Positions 16,335-25,067 of a stretch of 64,000 nucleotides of DNA are shown one piece after another (the first letter of the stretch is position 1; each line of letters opens with the position of its first letter). The stretch lies in the NCBI GenBank assembly GCA_965224435.1, contig OZ245048.1:4216001-4280000 (forward strand), written 5' to 3'. Below the pieces are notes generated by a model. That model worked only from the letters and a program-made list of their open reading frames with translations, was not told the origin of the DNA and did no database searches. Both the position numbers and the translations under genes were made by a program. The stretch is from JAJRQY01 sp965224435 (GTDB lineage Bacteria; Actinomycetota; Acidimicrobiia; Acidimicrobiales; SZUA-35).

Positions 16335-17689
16335 GAGGCCCGCCCCTCCGTCGCCTGTCCCTCAGCCATTCCTACGTCGACTGTTCGTCCAGCGCCAGGC
16401 GCCGTTCGAGTGGCGCTGCTGCGGCTGTCGGGGGCATTGGCGCGATGCGAGATCTGAACCAGGATGCCGAGGATCAAGTAGTTGGAAATTAGGGATGAGC
16501 CGCCATAGCTCACAAACGGCAAGGTCACACCAGTTAGGGGCATGACTCGCAAGATGCCGCCAATAATGACAAACGTTTGGAACCCGAGCAGGGCAGTGAG
16601 ACCACCAGCAAGAAGCTTCTCGAAATTGCTTCGAGCTTGATGAGCAACCCGGAAACCAGCACTTACGAACAGGAGGAAGGTCACCAGCACCGCTGTCGTG
16701 CCCAACAGCCCAAGCTCCTCTCCAATGGCGGCGAAGATCATGTCGGTGGCAGCGAAGGGGATCTTGCCCGGTGAGCCCAAACCAAGCCCGGTGCCAGTGA
16801 GACCTCCATCGGCCATGGCGAAAGAAGCTTCGACGATCTGGTAGCCAGCCCCTTTTGGATCCGCAAAGGGATCGAGCCAGATATCAACTCGGCGCTGCAC
16901 ATGGGAGAAGTATCGGTGGGCCCCAACCGACCCAATCGAGAACAAGAACAGGCCAACAACCACATAGGCGGAGCGGCCGGTGGCCAGGTAGAGCATGACG
17001 ATGAAGAGGGTGAAGAAGAGGAGTGATGAGCCAAGGTCTCGCTCGGCAACCATCACGATCAGGGCAACGCCCCAGGCCAACAACAAGGGACCAAGATGTT
17101 TGATGTCGGGCAGATGGAGGGGTCCGATCCGACGGGTGCTTATGGTGAGAAGTTCACGCTTGTCAACCAAGAACCCGGCCAGGAAGGCGGCCAACACGAC
17201 CTTGGCGAACTCGCCTGGCTGGATGCTGAAGGGTCCAATTCGGAGCCAGATTCGTGCTCCATTGATATTGACACCAATTGGTGTGAGAGGCAGCAACAGC
17301 ATGACAACACCAACGAGCGCCAGGGTGTAGCGGTAGGGCTCCAACTTGCGTACGTCCGGGAGCAGGATCAGGGTGGCGGAGAAGCCGGCCAAGCCAATGA
17401 AGGTCCAAGCCGCTTGGCTGTCGGCCAGAGCGGGATCCAGCCGGGCGATGATGACGTAACCCAGCCCGTTCAGTAATGCGGCCAGGGGCAAGAGAAGACC
17501 ATCAGCATGGGGAGCGAAGCGGCGGACGATCAGATGGGTAGCCAACAACATGCCAACGACCATGGCCAAGAAGGGAACGATGTTGGCAGGCAGGCTGGCG
17601 TTGCGGCCAAGACTGGTGAGTCCATAGGCGGCAACCGTGATCAGTGATCCAAGGACCAGCAAGCCAAGTTCTACCGTGCGGGGTCGCAC
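16331..17689 (-). CDS. rodA: SEDS-family peptidoglycan polymerase RodA/FtsW
   Basis: 452-aa polytopic protein with about eleven to twelve membrane helices. Family motifs include GFVLxP-like segments such as IQPGEFAKV in the central loop and the C-terminal LPFVSYGGSS. SEDS proteins polymerise lipid II glycan strands with a class B PBP, here the adjacent pbpA product. GTG start 2 nt after the phosphatase stop and a 4-nt overlap with pbpA place it firmly in the pstP-rodA-pbpA-pknB operon. Confidence 0.93.
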   Translation of the reverse strand: MRPRTVELGLLVLGSLITVAAYGLTSLGRNASLPANIVPFLAMVVGMLLATHLIVRRFAPHADGLLLPLAALLNGLGYVIIARLDPALADSQAAWTFIGLAGFSATLILLPDVRKLEPYRYTLALVGVVMLLLPLTPIGVNINGARIWLRIGPFSIQPGEFAKVVLAAFLAGFLVDKRELLTISTRRIGPLHLPDIKHLGPLLLAWGVALIVMVAERDLGSSLLFFTLFIVMLYLATGRSAYVVVGLFLFSIGSVGAHRYFSHVQRRVDIWLDPFADPKGAGYQIVEASFAMADGGLTGTGLGLGSPGKIPFAATDMIFAAIGEELGLLGTTAVLVTFLLFVSAGFRVAHQARSNFEKLLAGGLTALLGFQTFVIIGGILRVMPLTGVTLPFVSYGGSSLISNYLILGILVQISHRANAPDSRSSATRTAPGAGRTVDVGMAEGQATEGRAS

Positions 17690-17691
17690 AA

Positions 17692-19014
17692 TCAGCCGCC
17701 AGTTATCTCAATGCCATCTTCGGCTTGAAGATTGTCGACGAACCTTTTTGCCTCAGACAGCGAAGACCAGGACGGCTGGCTTGTTAAGTGCTCTTGTGCG
17801 GTGCCATGGAGTTCCTCAACCCGGACACCGGTGGTTTCAACCGGTGCTGGATCGTGCCACAAAAAGCCACCAGGGCGCCCCTGCAAAATGACGACCTCAC
17901 CATCGACGTCGGCTGCGAACCAGGCCGAGCTGGCATACCACGAGCTACTCATGGTGGCGACCAGGGTCACACCCAGAACACTGGCACCAAGCAGGAGTGA
18001 ACGCAGCGGCAAGAACCAGTGCCGCTTCGATGATTCCTTGTTCGTGGCTTCAGCTACTGGATCAGTCTGGGTGTCAATCGGTGAATCAGTAGCAGTCGGA
18101 GGAGGGGGCATGTCCCCAGAGTCTTCTTCAGCAGAGTTGTCTGAAACATCCGCCGGTGAACCCTTCTCCGCATCAGCCAATTCGGTGCTGCTTGCCCCGA
18201 GGGCTGTCATCAGACTGTTGAGTTCGCTTGGCGCTGACTCGCCATCGACAGCAGCATCGGCGGGCACGGCGGCGATTTCTTGGGTCTTGGTCGGTGAACC
18301 GGCGGGGCCTTCCAGAACATCAATTACCGCGACAGTCACATTGTCTCGACCACCAGCATCCACGGCCACCCGAACCAGCTGGTCTGCTGCTGAGCCGCTG
18401 GTGGGGTGCGACTCAAGAATGCTGGCGATGCCATCATCATCAACCTCATTGGTCAAGCCATCAGAGCACAACACATAACGATCGCCAGCCTGGACATCGA
18501 TCTGGAAGAGATCAACATCAACGTCTTCGCCAATACCGAGGACCCTGGTGACGATGTTGCGTTGCGGGTGAACCTTGGCTTCATCCTCAGTGAGCCGGCC
18601 GGACCGGAGCAGGTCCTCGACCAGTGAGTGGTCGTGGGTTACCTGCCGAAGCACGCCATCGCGAAGCTGGTAGCCACGGGAGTCTCCAACATTGATGAGA
18701 CTCAGAACACCAGTCTCATCGTCGACTACCGCGGCCACGATGGTGGTGCCCATGCCACGAAGTTCCGGGGCCAGGGCAACGGTGAAGATTCGCTTGTTGG
18801 CCGCTTGCACAACCTTGATGAGCCGTTCGGCCGAGATCGTTCCGCGGATTCCGCCAAGTTCGGCAATCGCCAGCGCTGCGGCGCGATCACCACCAGCATG
18901 ACCTCCCATGCCATCGGCTACGGCGGTGAGTTGACCAGAAACAAGGGCGCGGTCCTGGTTGGTCTCTCGAATTCGGCCAACATGGGTGGCCGCGGCGGAG
19001 TCGATGCGGGTCAT
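17692..19014 (-). CDS. pstP: PP2C-family Ser/Thr protein phosphatase (PstP)
   Basis: 440-aa membrane phosphatase that opposes PknB. The N-terminal PP2C domain (residues 1-235) shows RxxNQDR near the start (IRETNQDR), VADGMGGHAGG with metal-binding Asp/Gly, LCSDGLTNEV and GGRDNVTV. An acidic linker leads to a single membrane helix at about residues 335-360 and a short extracellular tail of about 75 residues. Its ATGA start overlaps the fhaB stop. Gene order fhaA-fhaB-pstP-rodA-pbpA-pknB is as expected. Confidence 0.94.
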   Translation of the reverse strand: MTRIDSAAATHVGRIRETNQDRALVSGQLTAVADGMGGHAGGDRAAALAIAELGGIRGTISAERLIKVVQAANKRIFTVALAPELRGMGTTIVAAVVDDETGVLSLINVGDSRGYQLRDGVLRQVTHDHSLVEDLLRSGRLTEDEAKVHPQRNIVTRVLGIGEDVDVDLFQIDVQAGDRYVLCSDGLTNEVDDDGIASILESHPTSGSAADQLVRVAVDAGGRDNVTVAVIDVLEGPAGSPTKTQEIAAVPADAAVDGESAPSELNSLMTALGASSTELADAEKGSPADVSDNSAEEDSGDMPPPPTATDSPIDTQTDPVAEATNKESSKRHWFLPLRSLLLGASVLGVTLVATMSSSWYASSAWFAADVDGEVVILQGRPGGFLWHDPAPVETTGVRVEELHGTAQEHLTSQPSWSSLSEAKRFVDNLQAEDGIEITGG

Positions 19015-19535
19015 CGGAGCTCCATGACGGTGCCGCCAACTTGGATCCGGTCGCCGTTGTTCACCACGACTGGACCCGTGACCCGGTGACGATTGAGGTA
19101 GGTCCCATTTGTGGACCCCAAATCTTCGACGATGATGCCGTGATCAGCCAGAGACACGCGGGCGTGTAGCTGGGAGATGTAGGTGTCATCCAGTGTGATC
19201 TCGCAGCCTGCTGCTCGACCGATGGTCAGTGTGCCGTTCACTGGAAAGCTCGATCCAGCCGTCTCGGCTGGTTCAACGAAGACCAGAGTGGACATAACCT
19301 TGCTTCTAGCCCGATCAGGCTGTTTCCGGACGGACTGCTTTCGTGACGACTGTTTCTGGACCGTGGCTGAGGCTTGCTTTCGCGAGGAATCTGCCTTTGC
19401 TGAGCGACCGCTAACAACGTCTCGCTTGGCTGGAGCATTGGCCCCATGCCAGGTCGCCTGAAGTACGCGCAAGAAGAAGAGGTAAAGGAGGGCCAACAGG
19501 CACCAGCGGAGAAGGGTGAGGAGAGCATCAGGCAC
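19011..19535 (-). CDS. fhaB: FHA-domain protein FhaB (FipA-like)
   Basis: About 174 aa. An N-terminal membrane helix (LLRWCLLALLYLFFLRVL) is followed by a long Lys/Arg/Ser-rich linker with imperfect SRKQ repeats, and then a C-terminal forkhead-associated domain with the phosphothreonine-binding signature: IGRA, SxxHAR (ISQLHARV) and GSTNGTYLN. Such proteins dock phosphorylated PknB substrates at the divisome. GTG 19535 was preferred because it puts the membrane helix at the usual distance; TTG 19553 is the longer option. Neither has a clear SD sequence. Confidence 0.88.
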   Translation of the reverse strand: MPDALLTLLRWCLLALLYLFFLRVLQATWHGANAPAKRDVVSGRSAKADSSRKQASATVQKQSSRKQSVRKQPDRARSKVMSTLVFVEPAETAGSSFPVNGTLTIGRAAGCEITLDDTYISQLHARVSLADHGIIVEDLGSTNGTYLNRHRVTGPVVVNNGDRIQVGGTVMELR

Positions 19536-19580
19536 GTGGGGGACACAGTACAAAGAATCTGGTCGGTGTCGGTGCGATCA

Positions 19581-20240
19581 TCAGAGTAAGCGGAAGGTCA
19601 TGGTGACGGTGCCGAAGGTGAGTTCGTCACCATCACGGAGGACTTGGCGCTCGACCTTGATGCCATTAACCCGACTGCCGTTGGTCGAACCAAGGTCGAC
19701 GAGGGCGTAGGAGCCGCCATCGGGGTGAAGCTCGGCGTGACGCCTCGAAGCGTTTGGGTCGTTCAGAACAATGGTGCTCTCAGTGAGGCGTCCGATGGTT
19801 GCCACTTCGCGACCGAGGGTCAGCTCGGCCCCGTCGGGCAGTTCAAGGAACACCGGACTGGACGATTCGGTTGATTCATCGAAGCTTGACTCCACTCGGA
19901 AGGTACCGACTCGCAGCTCGGGGTCGGCCTGGAAAACGATGCTGACATGTCCAAGGAAGAACAAGTCTTGCTCTTGGGCATGCTCTCGGATTGACCCGGC
20001 GAGTTCTCGAATCAGCGATTCTTGAATGCTGAAGAAGCGCTCGTGGTCTTCCAGGGCGAGGCGAATTGAGAACTTGTTTGGGGCAGTGCGTCGACCGCGC
20101 ACGTCAATGTTCCGATTGGCATCAACCTCTCGGATCAGCTTGCGCCCAACCTCGACGGGCTGCAGGCCAGACTTGAAGGCGCGGGAGAAGATGCCTTCAA
20201 CCATGCGTTCTAGTCGGTCCTCAAATCCTCGCAGTGCCAT
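19581..20240 (-). CDS. fhaA: FHA-domain protein FhaA with DUF3662 N-terminal domain
   Basis: 219-aa cytoplasmic protein. Residues 1-115 match the FhaA N-terminal domain (GFEDRLERMVEGIFSRAFKS, then PVEVGRKLIREVD). A short linker leads to a C-terminal FHA domain (IGRLTEST, SRRHAE, DLGSTNGSRVNG). Mycobacterial FhaA binds phosphorylated MviN and regulates peptidoglycan precursor flipping. The frame stays open back to 20477, but that would run antisense through the tRNA-Leu gene, so ATG 20240 is the start. First gene of the fhaA-to-pknB operon. Confidence 0.92.
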   Translation of the reverse strand: MALRGFEDRLERMVEGIFSRAFKSGLQPVEVGRKLIREVDANRNIDVRGRRTAPNKFSIRLALEDHERFFSIQESLIRELAGSIREHAQEQDLFFLGHVSIVFQADPELRVGTFRVESSFDESTESSSPVFLELPDGAELTLGREVATIGRLTESTIVLNDPNASRRHAELHPDGGSYALVDLGSTNGSRVNGIKVERQVLRDGDELTFGTVTMTFRLL

Positions 20241-20365
20241 GACCCCACAGACTACCTCTCCGTTCGAGTCCGATGTGGGCAGAAAGGATGTGGTTAGAAA
20301 CACAGCACGGTCAGAAACACAGCGCGCTCGCGAACGACTGCCGCTACCATCTTGTGTTCCACTCA

Positions 20366-20449
<84 letters not shown>

Positions 20450-20513
20450 CTTCACATATCTCGCATTTGTGGGACACCGTTCAGACGGTTTCAGACAGTC
20501 CGGAGCGCTTGGC

Positions 20514-20969
20514 ATGCCCACCGATCACGAGAACACTGGTCAGCTGAACGATCTCTTTCGGGGCGATGCCTTCGCCAAGCTCATTGGAGTCGAGATTGTT
20601 GATTGGGCTGGTGGCCAAACAGAAGTACGTTCGGTCCCGAAAGCCGAGCACCACAACTTCGCTGGCGGGGTTCACGGCGGATTCTTGTTTTCTGGTCTTG
20701 ATGTTGCCCTTTCCATCGCCTCCAACTCGTGGGGCCGGATGGCGGTTGCGGTATCAGTCGACGTTCACTACCTCGCAGCGCCTTCGTCAGGAGAGACCCT
20801 TAGTTTCACCGCCACGGAGGTGAGCCGAGGACGCAATATGGCCACCTATGCGCTGGAAGCTCGGGGCCAAGAAAAGCTCTACGCCAACGCCACTGGCACC
20901 ACGTTCCGAACCAACAACTGGCACTTCGGTGCCGACAACTGGACCGAGGATTGGCGAAACAGCCACTAG
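20514..20969 (+). CDS. PaaI-type hotdog-fold thioesterase
   Basis: 151-aa single hotdog domain. The family motif HNFAGGVHGGFLFSGLD contains the HGG element and the following acidic residue that act in PaaI-type acyl-CoA hydrolysis. The length is typical of hexadecameric or tetrameric small thioesterases. ATG 20514 has GGAG about 10 nt upstream; the longer frame from 20469 is less likely. Its stop abuts the convergent CSLREA gene. The substrate is unknown; phenylacetyl-CoA-type or hydroxycinnamoyl-type acyl-CoAs are possible. Confidence 0.75.
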   Translation: MPTDHENTGQLNDLFRGDAFAKLIGVEIVDWAGGQTEVRSVPKAEHHNFAGGVHGGFLFSGLDVALSIASNSWGRMAVAVSVDVHYLAAPSSGETLSFTATEVSRGRNMATYALEARGQEKLYANATGTTFRTNNWHFGADNWTEDWRNSH

Positions 20970-22763
20970 CTAGTCGGAGTTCTGAACTGCACCTGCGTCG
21001 CAGCGGCCTTCCGGGCGGGGCCTTCCAAGCTGATCAGTAGACGGGCAACCCATACCGATCGTAAAGGGCTCTACTTCGCGCCCAAGACGCAGCGCGGGGC
21101 TGCCAGACCGGAGATCTCGATGGGGTAGTGGCTCATCGAAGCGGCTCCACAGCACAGATGTCAGAGGCGTTTCGGTGCTCCCAGCAACCACTCCACGCTG
21201 TGAGCCGTCCTCGATATCAACGAAGGCACAACCGTCAGCATTGCCAATCAGATTTCCACGGCCAGACAAGATCGGCGCCTGATAGTTCGTTGCGTTTGTG
21301 GTGTAGCAATCGGCTGCGGACGTGTTGCCATAGAGAACCTCATTGTCGGTGATGATGGTTCCCGCCATCCGAAAATCCTGGCTTTCCAAGGTTATGCCAC
21401 CACCTTCTCGTCGAGTATTTGGAGCGACCGCACTCGCGGTGCCAGCCTGGTTACCGGCAACAGTACTGAACCTCATTTCGACATGAGAATCTCTCTGCAA
21501 CATCATCGCTCCGCCGCTCAAGCGAGCCTCATTTTCCAGAAAAGATGAGTTCGAGATCGACAGGTTTGTATCCCCAGCAGCGAAGAGGCCACCACCTCGG
21601 AGCGAGATGTTGTCGACAATTGCAGTGCGCCTCAGACTGACGGATGAGCCTCCAATAATGAGGATTCCGCCCCCATTCTGATTGCGTCCGGGAGTTCCAC
21701 TGAAGTCTCGGGCATTTTCCCCGCCGGAATTTACCGAGATCACCGAATTCACTATCTGAACCGAACTCAAGTCACCACTAATGGCGATGCCGCCACCATT
21801 GGAGGCCAATCCTTTGGTGATCTCCACACTCCTGAAGATCACACCGCTGTCCTGAACCCAAATGTTGCCGCCATTGCTCGCATAGGCATACCCGCCGGTA
21901 ATGACAAGGCCGTCCACAACGGATTGCCGGCTTGAGTTGAAGTAGAAAACTCGCGACCCGCCATCGCCGTCAATCGTCGGGCGCTCAATACCTAGCAGTT
22001 CGATTCCGGCGGTGACCTCCAACTCGCCAAGGCTCAGCTTGTAGGGCTCGTCAAAGCTGACAATAGCGATTTGGCCTCCGCGCAAGGCGTTAGCTTCTTC
22101 GATTGCGGCACGAAGCGTGCAGCGCCGTTGACCGGCAATATTGGCTTCGCATACTCCATCACCCGCCTTCGCATCGTGGGCATCGACCGTCGTGTTTACT
22201 CGGAAGTCGGCATCGGGCCAGGTCACGCCGGTGCCAGGGGGGAGATTGCCGAAGTCTGGTCCATCATTGTTGAACAGTGGAATCTGAATGCCGGGGTGGG
22301 TGGGGGAAATTGGGTCCAAACTCAAATCCGGGTTGACCAAGTAACCCGCAGTGATCCTGAATTCGAACGTCAATGGCGTTCCTGCTTTGCCACCCGCATC
22401 GTCCTCGCTGTAGGGGATTGCCACCAACTCATGAGCCCCCGACGGCAAGTCAAAGGGAGCCCAATCGCCACCCTCGTCACCATTGATGAAATAAGGGTCG
22501 ATGTTTTCTAGACGGACTAAGTCTCCATTCAGAAAGAACTCAACACTCTCGGCGTTGCTAGCAACAACCGAGATCGAGAACCGGTCAGGCAAAGAGCCTT
22601 GGTCGTAAACGCTCTGCAATGGAGCTGCTCCGGCAGCGTCGCCATGCATCAAGAAAGCCTCCGCGACCGGAACTCCTTTTGGGCCCGCATTGGCAGCCGG
22701 ACTTGCAGCGATGACAAGGGTGGTTGCGATTAGGGCAACGAGTACCGGGCGAATGCGGTTCAT
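20970..22763 (-). CDS. Secreted CSLREA-domain parallel beta-helix protein
   Basis: About 597 aa with a Sec signal peptide (RIRPVLVALIATTLVIAASPAANA). A beta-sandwich-like region (residues 30-180) comes first, then the CSLREA motif region: GDGVCEA, then RRCTLRAAIEEANAL. A right-handed parallel beta-helix of many short repeats follows (for example NGGNIW, SNGGGI, RGGGL, LSGGAM). Proteins of this type are surface or secreted adhesins or polysaccharide-acting enzymes; no catalytic site is evident. ATG 22763 was chosen from the signal-peptide position. It is divergent from the DUF4214 gene. Confidence 0.82.
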   Translation of the reverse strand: MNRIRPVLVALIATTLVIAASPAANAGPKGVPVAEAFLMHGDAAGAAPLQSVYDQGSLPDRFSISVVASNAESVEFFLNGDLVRLENIDPYFINGDEGGDWAPFDLPSGAHELVAIPYSEDDAGGKAGTPLTFEFRITAGYLVNPDLSLDPISPTHPGIQIPLFNNDGPDFGNLPPGTGVTWPDADFRVNTTVDAHDAKAGDGVCEANIAGQRRCTLRAAIEEANALRGGQIAIVSFDEPYKLSLGELEVTAGIELLGIERPTIDGDGGSRVFYFNSSRQSVVDGLVITGGYAYASNGGNIWVQDSGVIFRSVEITKGLASNGGGIAISGDLSSVQIVNSVISVNSGGENARDFSGTPGRNQNGGGILIIGGSSVSLRRTAIVDNISLRGGGLFAAGDTNLSISNSSFLENEARLSGGAMMLQRDSHVEMRFSTVAGNQAGTASAVAPNTRREGGGITLESQDFRMAGTIITDNEVLYGNTSAADCYTTNATNYQAPILSGRGNLIGNADGCAFVDIEDGSQRGVVAGSTETPLTSVLWSRFDEPLPHRDLRSGSPALRLGREVEPFTIGMGCPSTDQLGRPRPEGRCDAGAVQNSD

Positions 22764-22883
22764 GATTGGCTCCAGTTTGTAGCGAACTAGGAGCAATTCT
22801 TAGGGATAGACGACACAACCGGATCGGGGCAGTCCCTAGCTTGTGCCCCTATTGCCCGCTCAGGGCCGTGTTACTGTCAGGCC

Positions 22884-24830
22884 ATGAATTTGCGGCGCGC
22901 AATGGTCTTGTTGATGGCTTGTACGACCCTCCTCGTTGTGCCGATTTCGCCGGCTTCGGCGGGCGAGCGCGGTGTCGAACAAGGCTGGGTCGTTCCCTTT
23001 CCCCAAAGCGACTTGACCAACGCCTACGCCAGCTATCTCGTCTCCGGCGATCTTAAAACCGCGGCAATCGATAGCTGTCAGGGTGACAGTGGTTTGACAT
23101 TCGTCGACCTTGCCACCGCCCAAACCACGGTCGTCATTGGATCACCAGAGGGGTCATGCCAGGTCTCTACCGGATGGACACCGAACCCACCGCCCTTCCC
23201 CACCATGCTCAACGCTCTCGCCGAGGACGGATCGGCTCTAATCACCGCCTCCTGGGAAGGCCTAGAGGACGGAGATGACGACGGTGGTCTCTACGACGCC
23301 ATCTTGATTGATCGCGATACTGGCGATCAGCAACTGCTTTCTGGTTCGGTCGCCGGACAGTCCTTTCGCGGACTAGCTCTATCCGACGACGCGAAACGAG
23401 CAATCCTGTTGGCGAACCAACCTAGCGGTTCGAATGCGGGCCTTTACCTGTGGGACGAAGGCGATCTCGCCCCTATCAACATCCCCAACCTCGACACAAT
23501 CGATCAATCACTACCCCTGACAATAAGCGGCGATGGCCGCTATCTCTTCATTCCCAACTCTGACTTCGATGGAGACATCTTGCGGTGGGACATCGATGCA
23601 GAGACTGTCCTCCGCACACCATTGACTGGCGTTGGTGCAGGGCTTCTCCAGTACGCGGTTTCATACGATGGGGAAACGGCAGCTTGGATCGGCCCCCCGA
23701 CAAGCTCCGACGATCACGATCCGCCGTTAGTGACCACATGGGACATGGCTACCACCGAGGTCCACACGATTACGGCCACGCCGATGCAGTCGCAACCCAT
23801 CCACCTCACCGATGATGGAAGCGCAGTTCTTAGCACCGGTCGCACCTTCTCGGCCACTGAGGGAGCTGACGGATACTTCTTCTGGTCACTAGACATCGCT
23901 ACCAGCACGATCAACACCCTCGTTGATGAACGACCAAACGGTGGACCCTGGATGAGGGTTGACGCCATTTCCGGCGACGGACAACAAGCCGTCATCTCCA
24001 CCATGGGACCAGTTGGCTACGAACCAGCATCACCCGACGTCATCCAGAGGGGACGAATCGCCACCCGCCAATACTTGTGGGACGCCACCCTCACCCCACC
24101 CCCATACCCCGGATCCGACCCAACCCTCGCCAACAGCATTGAACGCCTCTACCAAGCCTTCTTCCAACGCAACGCCGACCCAACCGGCCTCAACCACTGG
24201 ATAACCGTCCTACTTGGTCCAGCTGATCTCGCTACTGTCGCCCAAGAATTCGCCACCAGTCAAGAGTTCCAGCAAACCTACGGCAACCTCGATGACGCCG
24301 CCTTCATCGAACGCCTCTACCAAAACGTCTTTGACCGTCCCGCCGACCCAGACGGCTCCACCTACTGGCAAGGCCTCCTCGCCACCGGAACCAGCCGGGG
24401 TGCTGTTGTTGCCGCCATCAGCGAATCGCCCGAACACATCACCCGAACCAACACCCACCCACCACGCAACCCCGACGAAGCAGCCCTGCGGCGCCTCTAC
24501 GCCGCCTACTTCCTACGCAACGCCGACACCGACGGCCTCACGTATTGGCTCGGACAACACCGCACCGGCACGAGCCTTGAGACAATTAGTGAAGCCTTTG
24601 CCACCAGCCCCGAATTCGCCAACAACTACGGCTCACTGGAGAACCATCGCTTCATCCTGATGGCCTACCTCAACGTCATCGGCCGCTACCCCGACCCCAA
24701 CGGAGCCGGCTACTGGCAACAGCAACTGGACGGTGGCCTACCCCGAGGTGAACTCATGGTCGCTTTCAGCCAAGCCCCCGAATTCATCAACCTCACCACC
24801 AGCCGAACAACCACACCCGCACTCCCCTAG
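22884..24830 (+). CDS. Secreted beta-propeller protein with DUF4214 repeats
   Basis: 648-aa exported protein with a signal peptide ending PASA-GER. Residues 30-400 form TolB/WD40-like propeller repeats (for example LSDDAKRAIL, ISGDGRYLF, VSYDGETAAW, LTDDGSAVL). The C-terminal 240 residues hold four helical DUF4214-type units with recurring LYQAFFQRNADPTGLNHW, LYQNVFDRPADPDGSTYW, LYAAYFLRNADTDGLTYW and YLNVIGRYPDPNGAGYW. DUF4214 units bind ligands or S-layer-like surfaces and are common in these actinobacteria. The function is probably in the cell envelope; no enzyme motif is seen. Confidence 0.85.
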   Translation: MNLRRAMVLLMACTTLLVVPISPASAGERGVEQGWVVPFPQSDLTNAYASYLVSGDLKTAAIDSCQGDSGLTFVDLATAQTTVVIGSPEGSCQVSTGWTPNPPPFPTMLNALAEDGSALITASWEGLEDGDDDGGLYDAILIDRDTGDQQLLSGSVAGQSFRGLALSDDAKRAILLANQPSGSNAGLYLWDEGDLAPINIPNLDTIDQSLPLTISGDGRYLFIPNSDFDGDILRWDIDAETVLRTPLTGVGAGLLQYAVSYDGETAAWIGPPTSSDDHDPPLVTTWDMATTEVHTITATPMQSQPIHLTDDGSAVLSTGRTFSATEGADGYFFWSLDIATSTINTLVDERPNGGPWMRVDAISGDGQQAVISTMGPVGYEPASPDVIQRGRIATRQYLWDATLTPPPYPGSDPTLANSIERLYQAFFQRNADPTGLNHWITVLLGPADLATVAQEFATSQEFQQTYGNLDDAAFIERLYQNVFDRPADPDGSTYWQGLLATGTSRGAVVAAISESPEHITRTNTHPPRNPDEAALRRLYAAYFLRNADTDGLTYWLGQHRTGTSLETISEAFATSPEFANNYGSLENHRFILMAYLNVIGRYPDPNGAGYWQQQLDGGLPRGELMVAFSQAPEFINLTTSRTTTPALP

Positions 24831-24836
24831 GTCGCG

Positions 24837-25067
24837 TTACACCTCGGGCCGCAACCTCCGACGCATAGCCGGGCCCCCTCCAGCCACCAGCACGAGACCG
24901 GCTCCACCGAGACAGATCCATGTCGCGATGCCGCCGGAATCCGTTTCATCAGCGGCCATGAAGTCCGCGATTGCGGCCAACTCTGCTTCTGTCGTCAGCA
25001 CACCTGTCGAAAGCGGTTCAAGAAATGGCCTAACAGGAGACGGCGTCGGGGTCCCGAGGAAGAGCAC
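24837..25067 (-). CDS. Possible small membrane-tail ORF
   Basis: A 76-codon frame (GTG start) that ends in a hydrophobic segment (ATWICLGGAGLVLVAGGG) and a basic tail (AMRRRLRPEV), the layout of a C-terminal cell-surface anchor. It overlaps the 3' end of the lipoprotein gene by 38 nt in another frame. It may be a small gene, a detached C terminus of a surface protein, or chance. Confidence 0.25.
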   Translation of the reverse strand: MLFLGTPTPSPVRPFLEPLSTGVLTTEAELAAIADFMAADETDSGGIATWICLGGAGLVLVAGGGPAMRRRLRPEV

